Of a DNA stretch of 18,946 bases, positions 13,617 through 18,946 are shown piece after piece. Position 1 is the first letter of the stretch; each line of letters starts with the position of its first letter. Origin of the DNA: Bog-756 sp035534835 (GTDB lineage: Bacteria > Actinomycetota > Acidimicrobiia > Acidimicrobiales > RAAP-2); NCBI GenBank assembly GCA_035534835.1, contig DATLRE010000211.1, positions 1-18,946 of the forward strand. Reading direction: 5' to 3'. The notes under the pieces are model-generated. The model made no database searches. It saw nothing but the letters and a program-made list of their open reading frames with translations, and was not told the DNA's origin. The position numbers were made by a program, and so were the translations under genes.

Positions 13617-14300
13617 TCATGCGATCGCCAGCGCCGACAGCGAGTCGGTCGAGTTGACGGTGAGCACGAAGGGGCCGTGATCCGTGTACGCCAGCGCCGA
13701 CACCGAACACGGCGCGACGGTCAGGCGCTGGAACAGGTCGAGCGGTGTGCCGGCGGCCTGGGCGACGACCGCCTTGATCGGGTCGGCGTGGGACACGGCC
13801 ACGACCGTCTCGCCCCGGTGCCGCTCCACCAGGCGGGCCAGGGACGACGTCATCCGGGTCTGCATCTCGAGGAAGGACTCGCCGGACGGGAACCGGAATC
13901 CGCTCGGGTTACGCTGGACCGTCGCCCACTCCGGCTTCTTGGCCAGGGCCGCCAGGTCGACGCCGGTCCATGCGCCGAAGTCACATTCGAGCAGGCCCCG
14001 CTCGGCCCGCACCCGTAAGCCGAGCCGCCTGGCGATGGGCCGTGCCGTCTCCGTGGTCCGCTCGAGCGGGGAGGCGTAGACGGCGACCGGCGCCCGCCCG
14101 CCACCGCCCGTCGGGCCGTCCGTCCGGTCGGCGAGCTCACCGATGCGCTCGGCTGCTGCCTCGGCCTGGGCCCGTCCCTCGTCGGAGAGGTGGAGGCCCG
14201 GGGCGCGGCCGGGCAGTACCTGGCCGGTGGTCGGCGTCCGCCCGTGACGGACCAGCAGGACCACCGTCGGTCGTTCCGGGGGTTTGGGTCGGCGGGCCAC
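13617..14300 (-). CDS. Histidine phosphatase, MSMEG_4193-type putative phosphomutase
   Basis: A 227-residue histidine phosphatase superfamily protein (phosphoglycerate mutase-like). VRHGRT carries the phospho-accepting H19; YASPLERTTETA, LLECDFGAWTG with the acid-base glutamate, FPSGESFLEMQTR and AVSHADPIK with the second histidine follow in the usual order. The sequence and neighbours point to the MSMEG_4193 family, annotated as putative phosphomutase; the substrate is unknown, and simple phosphatase activity is equally possible. GTG 14300 starts 6 bases after the MMPL stop, so it is probably in one operon with the transporter. TACGGT at 14314-14309 may also give it a separate near-leaderless start. 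It leads the trio with DUF3090 and the SCO1664-like protein. Confidence 0.87.
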   Translation of the reverse strand: MARRPKPPERPTVVLLVRHGRTPTTGQVLPGRAPGLHLSDEGRAQAEAAAERIGELADRTDGPTGGGGRAPVAVYASPLERTTETARPIARRLGLRVRAERGLLECDFGAWTGVDLAALAKKPEWATVQRNPSGFRFPSGESFLEMQTRMTSSLARLVERHRGETVVAVSHADPIKAVVAQAAGTPLDLFQRLTVAPCSVSALAYTDHGPFVLTVNSTDSLSALAIA

Positions 14301-14306
14301 GCCCGC

Positions 14307-16667
14307 TCACCGTACTCGGTCCGAATGGTGGCCCGACCGCCTCGATCCCCCGGCAGGGTGGACGATCATCCAGTCGGGGTCGGGCAGGGCCGAGCCCCGA
14401 TCGCGGTCGGAGTGGGAGAGCCGGGACGGCCACCAGTTCCATCGGCCGAGCAGCACCGCAACCGACGGAACGAGGAGCGTGCGGACGACGAAGGTGTCGA
14501 GGAGGATGCCGGCGGCCAGTCCCACGCCGATCTCCACGACCTGGGTGTCGCCGGTGGCCGTCAGCACGCCGAAGGTCCCGGCGAGGATCACGCCGGCGGA
14601 GGTCACCGTGGTCCCGGTCGCCCCGATGGCGGTCCGGACCGCCGCCCGGATCGGAGCGCGGTGTGCCTCCTCGCGGATCCGGGTCATGACCAGGATGTTG
14701 TAGTCCTGCCCCAGCGCCATGATGAAGAGGAACATGAAGAAGGGCAGCACGAAGTTGATCCCGTCCTGGCCGCCGATCAGGACGAACACCAGCACCGCGA
14801 ACCCCAGGGACGCGAGGTAGGAGAGTCCCACGCTGGCCACCAGGTAGAGCGGGGCGATCAGGCTGCGCAGGACGATGGCGAGCAGCAGGGCGAGCACGAC
14901 CAGGACGATCGGGATGATCCGGATCAGGTCGTCGGTGGAGAGGGCGCCGACGTCGGCCGCCACCGCCGCGTACCCGTCGACGCCCGATGCGGTGGCGCCG
15001 ACCGCACGGGCCACGACGCCGACGGCGTTCCGAATCTCGGGCATTGCCGAAGCGGCGGACGTGCTGGTCGACGGCCCTGCCGTGAGCCCCGTCTGGAACA
15101 GCACGGTGCGCCCGTCCGGGCTCACGAACTGGCCGGATGCCCGATAGGCGTCATAGGCGGCCGCGCTCCCGGTGAACCCGGCGGGCGGGGTCGTCGGGAG
15201 GTTGCCCGGTGGGCCGTATCCGGCCAATTGCGCGTGGGCGGTGGCCAGTTCGGCGGGCGTGACCTGTGTTCCGTCCGCGTGGAGTGCACCGGCGACGGAG
15301 GCGAACTGCCCCGACGAGCGCAGGCCGGAGCCGGCCGTCTCCAGGACCGACGGCTCGCCCCAGACCGACCGGGGCAGGCGGAACACGACACTGGTCGGGT
15401 CGGACACCGCCGCGGGGTAGTGGGCGGTCAGCAGGGCCTGGCCCCTGGCCGAGTCCGAGGACGCCGACGTGGACTGGTTGTCGAACCCGGTGGGCGCATA
15501 GGCGAGCAGGGCGAGCGACAGCCCGACGAGGAGCCCGATGCCGAGGACCAGGGTGAGGCGCGGGCGGCCGACCACGCGGGCGGCGATCCTGCTCCAGGAC
15601 CCCTGGGTGGCCGGTCCCGGCACGGGGACCCGGGGCCAGAACACGGACTTGCCGAGGATGGCGAGGAGCGCCGGCAGGAGCGTCAGGTTGGCCAGCAGCG
15701 CCATGGCGATCCCGATGGCGAGTGCGGGGCCGAAGCCCTGGTAGAGCCCGAAGGTGGCGATGACCACGGTCGACAGCGCCGCGATCACCGTCAGCCCCGA
15801 GAACGCGATCGACTCGCCGACCTTCTCCAGGGAGACGGCGACGGCGTCGTGGGGGGAGAGCCCCCGTCGGATCTCCTCCCGCACCCGGAAGATCAGGAAG
15901 AGTCCGTAGTCGGTGCCGGCTCCCAGGAGCACGACCACCAGCAGGACCGGCGTGAGGTCGGAGACCTGGACGCCCAGGTGGCTCGACGCGGCGATGACCG
16001 GCTCGACGGCGATGAGCGCGATTCCCGAAGGGAGCAGGGCGACGACGGGCGCCAGCAGCGCCCGGAAGGTCAGGAGGAGGAGCAGGACGATGAAGATGAC
16101 CGACAGCAGCTCGGCCAGCGTCTGGGTCTTGGACTGCTGCGTCTGCCGGTCGACGGCCTGGGCGGCGGCCCCGGTGAGGTGGACGGCGAGCCCGGGGGGT
16201 GCGCCAGAGGCAGCGACCGCCTGGCGGACTGCGGCCACGGTCCGCCCGGTCGTGGGGTCGGTCGACGACGCGGGGACGTCGAGTTCGACGACGGCCTGCC
16301 GGGCGCGCCCGTCGGACGACACGCCCCGATCCACGACTCCGGTGACGTGTGGGAGGGCGGCGATGGCGGTCACGGCGCGGTCGAGTGCGGCGGTGTCGGC
16401 CGTCGTGAGCCGGCCGTGTGTGGTCGCCGCCACCAGGAGTGCCTGCGAGGTGTCCGTGGGCAGGAAGGGGGCGGCGAGCGTGGCGGCGCGCACGCTCGGT
16501 TCGGTCGCCGGGAGGAATTGGGAGGTGCTGCTCTTCTCGACACTCGAGATGGTCGGCAACCCGACCACCAGGACGACCGTCAACACGGCCCAGCCGACGA
16601 CGATCAGCCAGCGGAACCGGACCGTGGACCGGCCCAGGGAGGCGAAGAAGTGGCGATCGTCCAGCAA
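14307..16667 (-). CDS. MMPL-family RND transporter
   Basis: A 786-residue inner-membrane transporter of the MMPL/RND type. It has the two-repeat layout: one helix (RWLIVVGWAVLTVVLVVGL), a large periplasmic-side domain, five helices, then the same again, about 12 helices in all. Each half carries the proton-relay pair: D253-Y254 in GAGTDYGLFLIFR and D655-Y656 in LGQDYNILVMTR, matching the DY pairs of MmpL3. Proteins of this class export lipids, siderophores or antibiotics using the proton gradient; the cargo here is unknown. TTG 16667 is chosen because TAGGGT lies exactly six bases upstream, the leaderless layout. The C-terminal 35 residues are Arg/Ser/His-rich and cytosolic. The phosphatase trio follows at once. 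Confidence 0.9.
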   Translation of the reverse strand: MLDDRHFFASLGRSTVRFRWLIVVGWAVLTVVLVVGLPTISSVEKSSTSQFLPATEPSVRAATLAAPFLPTDTSQALLVAATTHGRLTTADTAALDRAVTAIAALPHVTGVVDRGVSSDGRARQAVVELDVPASSTDPTTGRTVAAVRQAVAASGAPPGLAVHLTGAAAQAVDRQTQQSKTQTLAELLSVIFIVLLLLLTFRALLAPVVALLPSGIALIAVEPVIAASSHLGVQVSDLTPVLLVVVLLGAGTDYGLFLIFRVREEIRRGLSPHDAVAVSLEKVGESIAFSGLTVIAALSTVVIATFGLYQGFGPALAIGIAMALLANLTLLPALLAILGKSVFWPRVPVPGPATQGSWSRIAARVVGRPRLTLVLGIGLLVGLSLALLAYAPTGFDNQSTSASSDSARGQALLTAHYPAAVSDPTSVVFRLPRSVWGEPSVLETAGSGLRSSGQFASVAGALHADGTQVTPAELATAHAQLAGYGPPGNLPTTPPAGFTGSAAAYDAYRASGQFVSPDGRTVLFQTGLTAGPSTSTSAASAMPEIRNAVGVVARAVGATASGVDGYAAVAADVGALSTDDLIRIIPIVLVVLALLLAIVLRSLIAPLYLVASVGLSYLASLGFAVLVFVLIGGQDGINFVLPFFMFLFIMALGQDYNILVMTRIREEAHRAPIRAAVRTAIGATGTTVTSAGVILAGTFGVLTATGDTQVVEIGVGLAAGILLDTFVVRTLLVPSVAVLLGRWNWWPSRLSHSDRDRGSALPDPDWMIVHPAGGSRRSGHHSDRVR
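14309..14314 (-). promoter_or_regulatory. Possible internal -10 box before the phosphatase trio
   Basis: TACGGT on the minus strand lies eight bases before the phosphatase GTG and overlaps the MMPL stop codon. It fits TAnnnT; no clear -35 is seen. It could let the trio be expressed without the transporter. Confidence 0.3.
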
Positions 16668-16679
16668 GGGCCCACCCTA
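16665..16679 (-). promoter_or_regulatory. Leaderless-type -10 box for the MMPL gene
   Basis: TAGGGT (16679-16674) is followed by six bases and then TTG at 16667. TTACCG lies 17 bases further upstream as a weak -35 and is inside the tandem repeat, so a protein bound to the repeats would contact the promoter. Confidence 0.5.
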
Positions 16680-16691
16680 CGTCCGGCGGAG

Positions 16692-16736
16692 GGTCCCGGT
16701 AATGGGTAGGTCCCGGTAATGGGTAATTGGACCCAT
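16692..16736. repeat. 17-bp tandem repeat and inverted repeat upstream of the MMPL gene
   Basis: GGTCCCGGTAATGGGTA is present twice head to tail (16692-16708 and 16709-16725). The second copy's ATGGGT (16719-16724) is also the left arm of a perfect inverted repeat, ATGGGT-AATTGG-ACCCAT (16719-16736). Three ATGGGT half-sites thus stand just upstream of the transporter promoter, as expected of a regulator-binding array. The rest of the 114-bp gap shows nothing. Confidence 0.6.
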
Positions 16737-16781
16737 CGGCGCGGGACGAAGGTCCTGGCGGACTTCGGTGGCCGGGCGTGC

Positions 16782-17906
16782 TCAGCTGGTGGCGGGCAGG
16801 CGACGCGGCATGGGGACGGCCGTTTCGGGCCAGCGCCTCCGACTCACCCGGGCGAGGCGGTGGAGGAGGGCGATGGCACCCGGGTCGTCGTCCCCCGGGC
16901 GGGTCTCGACGGCTCCGTCGTCGATCATGCCCTGCAGGAGCTCGCGTCCCTTGTCGGTCCGCACGATGGTCAGGGTCCAGTCGCTGAAGGCTCCGATGCC
17001 GCCGGTCGAGATGTCGGCGTGTTCGGCCGCGAAGTCCGGGCACGTGGTGCAGCCCTCGCGGGTCCAGGCGTGGGCCTCCTTGAGCGGAATCTCGTGGAAT
17101 CCGCCGTCCTTCGTCCACACCTGGAAGACACCTTTGATGTTCATCTTGGCAATGTCGGCCCGGGCGATCCCGTACTTGGCCTCGAAGAGCTCCGGGAAGA
17201 TGGCGTCGTCGAAGGTCTTCGAGCACAGCAGGCCGATCGTCAGCGACAGACGCCGGGCGATCTTTCCCGCCTTGCGGGACTGCATCACCGGTGGGGCCGA
17301 CGCCTGGCAACCCATGCCCACCAGGGCGATCCGCTCGGCGCCGCCTTCGATGGCCTGCGGGTAGGCCAACGTGTTGGCCGAATACGTGTAGCGCGATCCG
17401 GAGGCCGCCAGGACCTCGGCACGGTTGGTCGCCACGGTCGGCCTGGCCTTCCAGGTAGATCCGTCCCCCTCGAGGTCGGACACCAACGCGGCGTCGATCA
17501 CGTCGTGCTCGAGGGCCCAGATCAGCAGGGCCGAGACGAGGCCGCCGTCCTGGCCGGCGGAGTGGACCTCGGGGTCGGTGGCCCGGACCAGGAGCACGTC
17601 CTGGGAGATGCCGGCCACCTCCTCGTCGGTGCGTTCCCTGCCGTGCAGATGGGTGTCGATCTCGGGCTCCCACAGTCGGAAGCGGGGGCAGGCGCGGGTG
17701 CACATGGTGCATCCCTTGACGCCGTGGGTGCAGCTGTCGGGGCCGCCGTCGGCGTCGATGTGGAAGGGCTTGTACCTGCCGCCGGTGTCGTCGTAGGCGA
17801 GGACGTCGTAGGGGCAGGCCACCACGCAAGCCGCGCACCCGGTGCAGAGGCCGGACGTGACCACCTCGGTGAGCAGTTCGGACCAGTGCGGCTTCTCGGG
17901 CGGCAT
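16782..17906 (-). CDS. FrhB-type F420 hydrogenase/dehydrogenase beta-subunit family flavoprotein
   Basis: A 374-residue protein of the coenzyme F420 hydrogenase/dehydrogenase beta-subunit (FrhB) family with an N-terminal ferredoxin-like region. C21-x2-C24-x2-C27-x3-C31-P is a classical [4Fe-4S] motif; a second set is C59, C66, C69 and C73-P. The FrhB parts follow: SAGQDGGLVSALLIWAL, VGMGCQASAP, IGLLCSKTF and, in the C-terminal domain, CTTCPDFAAEHADISTGG. Known relatives bind FAD and pass electrons between F420 and iron-sulfur partners, so an F420/ferredoxin oxidoreductase role is inferred. No hydrogenase or other partner gene is present. ATG 17906 has TAGGGT six bases upstream. No membrane segment is seen. 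Confidence 0.87.
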   Translation of the reverse strand: MPPEKPHWSELLTEVVTSGLCTGCAACVVACPYDVLAYDDTGGRYKPFHIDADGGPDSCTHGVKGCTMCTRACPRFRLWEPEIDTHLHGRERTDEEVAGISQDVLLVRATDPEVHSAGQDGGLVSALLIWALEHDVIDAALVSDLEGDGSTWKARPTVATNRAEVLAASGSRYTYSANTLAYPQAIEGGAERIALVGMGCQASAPPVMQSRKAGKIARRLSLTIGLLCSKTFDDAIFPELFEAKYGIARADIAKMNIKGVFQVWTKDGGFHEIPLKEAHAWTREGCTTCPDFAAEHADISTGGIGAFSDWTLTIVRTDKGRELLQGMIDDGAVETRPGDDDPGAIALLHRLARVSRRRWPETAVPMPRRLPATS

Positions 17907-17918
17907 GGGGACACCCTA
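17904..17918 (-). promoter_or_regulatory. Leaderless-type promoter for the FrhB-family gene
   Basis: TAGGGT (17918-17913), six bases, then ATG at 17906. The hexamer 17 bases upstream is TCCGAC (17941-17936), directly abutting the -35 position of the divergent glycosylase promoter. No Shine-Dalgarno is seen. Confidence 0.5.
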
Positions 17919-17964
17919 CCCGTGGCTCCGCGGCTGTCGGATTCCGGCACGTGTGTCGGCTGGG

Positions 17965-17979
17965 TACCCTCGTCGAGTG
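17965..17979 (+). promoter_or_regulatory. Leaderless-type promoter for the Fpg/Nei gene
   Basis: TACCCT (17965-17970), six bases, then GTG at 17977. TTCCGG (17942-17947) lies 17 bases upstream as a partial -35. No Shine-Dalgarno is seen. Confidence 0.5.
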
Positions 17980-18762
17980 CCCGAATTGGTCGAAGTGGAA
18001 CGGTACCGGGCTCTGGCCGAAGGCGCCCTCGGGCGCATCATCGCGTCGGTCGACTCCCCCGATCCGTGGTTCCTGAAGGGTCCTGTCACCGCCGCCGTAC
18101 TCCAGGGGATCCTCGTGGGGAACCGGTTCGTCGGCGCCCGCCGGATCGGCAAACTGCTCCTGTTGGACGTGGACGGTGGACCGATCGTCGGCGTGCGGTT
18201 CGGAATGACCGGCACACTGCGCGTCGACGGCGACGACGCCGTTGGTCCGTTGATGCATGCGCCGACCCGGAGCGAGCCGGCCTGGGACCGGTGGTCGGTG
18301 CGGTTCGCCGACGGGGGGCGACTGGTGGTGCACGACCCCCGGCGACTCGGCGGCATAACGCTCGACCCCGACGTACGCGCCCTGGGACCCGACGCGTCAA
18401 CGATCGGCGTCGCGACATTGGGAAGGGCACTGGCCGGGTCCGCGGCGCCGCTGAAGGCCCGGCTGCTCGACCAGTCCCGAATGGCCGGGGTGGGGAATCT
18501 CATCGCCGACGAGGTTCTGTGGCGGGCAGGCCTGTCTCCTCTGCGACCGGCCGGCTCGCTGACGGCCGCCGAAGTCCGCCGCCTGCACCGCCACCTCCGG
18601 CTGGCGCTGGCCGATCTGACCGAACGGGGCGGGTCGCACCGAGGCGACCTCATGGGCGAACGGCATCCGGGCGGCGTGTGTCCGAAGGACGGGACGCCAC
18701 TGGACCGGTCGACGGTCGGTGGACGCACCTCGTGGTGGTGCCCCGTGCACCAGCGGTCCTAG
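17977..18762 (+). CDS. Fpg/Nei-family DNA glycosylase/AP lyase
   Basis: A 261-residue base-excision repair enzyme of the Fpg/Nei family. After removal of Met the N terminus is PELVEVER, so P2 (Schiff-base nucleophile) and E3 are in place, which fixes the GTG 17977 start. K59 in RRIGKLLLL matches the DNA-phosphate lysine, GMTGTLRV and HDPRRLGG match the intercalation loops (leucine where Fpg often has phenylalanine), and LLDQSRMAGVGNLIADEVLWRAGLSP-like sequence is the helix-two-turn-helix. The C-terminal finger has C235, D238, C255 and H258 instead of four cysteines; R250 in GGRT is the expected catalytic-site arginine. Substrates should be oxidised purines or pyrimidines and abasic sites, but Fpg and Nei cannot be told apart with confidence. 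Confidence 0.88.
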   Translation: MPELVEVERYRALAEGALGRIIASVDSPDPWFLKGPVTAAVLQGILVGNRFVGARRIGKLLLLDVDGGPIVGVRFGMTGTLRVDGDDAVGPLMHAPTRSEPAWDRWSVRFADGGRLVVHDPRRLGGITLDPDVRALGPDASTIGVATLGRALAGSAAPLKARLLDQSRMAGVGNLIADEVLWRAGLSPLRPAGSLTAAEVRRLHRHLRLALADLTERGGSHRGDLMGERHPGGVCPKDGTPLDRSTVGGRTSWWCPVHQRS

Positions 18763-18819
18763 GGAGGCCCTTGCCTCCGGGAAACGGCCACACCCCCCCT
18801 GGCCGGGCCTCCGGGGGTG
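18763..18819. terminator. Two hairpins between convergent genes
   Basis: GGAGGC (18763-18768), loop CCTT and GCCTCC (18773-18778) start on the base after the glycosylase stop. A second stem pairs CACCCCC (18791-18797) with GGGGGTG (18813-18819). Together they could terminate transcription from both sides. Confidence 0.5.
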
Positions 18820-18823
18820 CCGG

Positions 18824-18946
18824 TCAGCCTCCCCCCGGCACGTCCGGGGGCCGGTCGAGCCCGAGGTCGGGCTCCTGGCCGAAGGGCGGCTGGGGCGTAA
18901 AGCGCCACCGGGGGTCCTCGTCGGTCGGCCCGGTGCGCTCGAGCAC
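18824..18946 (-). CDS. 3' end of an unidentified gene, cut by the window edge
   Basis: An open frame runs from the window edge for 40 codons to a TGA at 18826-18824. The residues are acidic and proline-rich (TDEDPRWRFTPQPPFGQEPD, then LGLDRPPDVPGGG), like a disordered C-terminal tail. Third codon positions are almost all G or C, as in the coding genes here, and it would be convergent with the glycosylase across two hairpins. The product cannot be named. Confidence 0.5.
   Translation of the reverse strand: MLERTGPTDEDPRWRFTPQPPFGQEPDLGLDRPPDVPGGG

Noticed and set aside
14190..16709. An 839-codon plus-strand open frame opposite the MMPL gene
   Set aside because: The translation is highly charged and Gly/Asp/Glu/Arg-rich, with no membrane or catalytic motifs, while the minus strand encodes a complete MMPL protein.
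15151..18333. A 1060-codon minus-strand open frame spanning the MMPL and FrhB genes
   Set aside because: It runs in another frame of the same strand as two clearly identified proteins and continues opposite the glycosylase. The product is Arg/Pro/Gly-rich without domains.

Overview
The window is GC-rich and densely coded, and looks like chromosomal DNA of an actinobacterium. Markers are a WhiB1-type iron-sulfur regulator, a PdtaS-type histidine kinase, the actinobacterial trio of MSMEG_4193-type phosphatase, DUF3090 and SCO1664-type kinase-like protein, a DUF3107 protein, an F420-type FrhB flavoprotein and many GTG starts. Several genes have a TAnnnT -10 box exactly six bases before the start codon, the signature of actinobacterial leaderless mRNAs. 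The gene set would fit an Acidimicrobiia-like lineage, but taxonomy cannot be settled from the sequence alone. I see no tRNA, rRNA, transposase, integrase, phage gene or CRISPR array.

Layout. (1) 73-2537, plus strand: DUF3107 followed by two different ArsA/Get3-like ATPases whose genes overlap by one base. (2) 2587-3231: a cation-dependent O-methyltransferase with its own leaderless-type promoter; a perfect hairpin follows. (3) 3304-5759: a PHP-family phosphoesterase two bases ahead of a PdtaS-like kinase. (4) 5948-6238, minus: whiB1-like gene, tail to tail with pdtaS as in Mycobacterium, with a perfect CRP-type palindrome upstream. (5) 6444-7148: glycerophosphodiester phosphodiesterase. (6) 7298-9070: etfB and etfA, ended by a strong hairpin. 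(7) 9071-9508: noncoding. (8) 9509-12156: an MBOAT acyltransferase and a membrane-anchored SGNH hydrolase, a likely pair for O-acylation of an exported or envelope polymer. (9) 16667-12225, minus: MMPL transporter, histidine phosphatase, DUF3090 and SCO1664-like kinase, tightly packed; an unusual 17-bp tandem repeat plus an inverted repeat sits upstream of the MMPL gene. (10) 17906-16782, minus: a two-cluster FrhB-type protein, divergent from (11) an Fpg/Nei-type glycosylase at 17977-18762. (12) 18946-18824, minus: the 3' end of an unidentified gene.

How it fits together: most units are housekeeping or central metabolism (ETF electron transfer, lipid headgroup turnover, DNA repair, F420 chemistry) joined to global signalling (PdtaS, WhiB1, CRP). 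The best candidates for new biology are the kinase-like/DUF3090/phosphatase cassette coupled to an MMPL transporter, the conserved CRP-whiB1-pdtaS regulatory island with a PdtaS lacking the two cysteines known from M. tuberculosis, and the repeated leaderless promoter layout.
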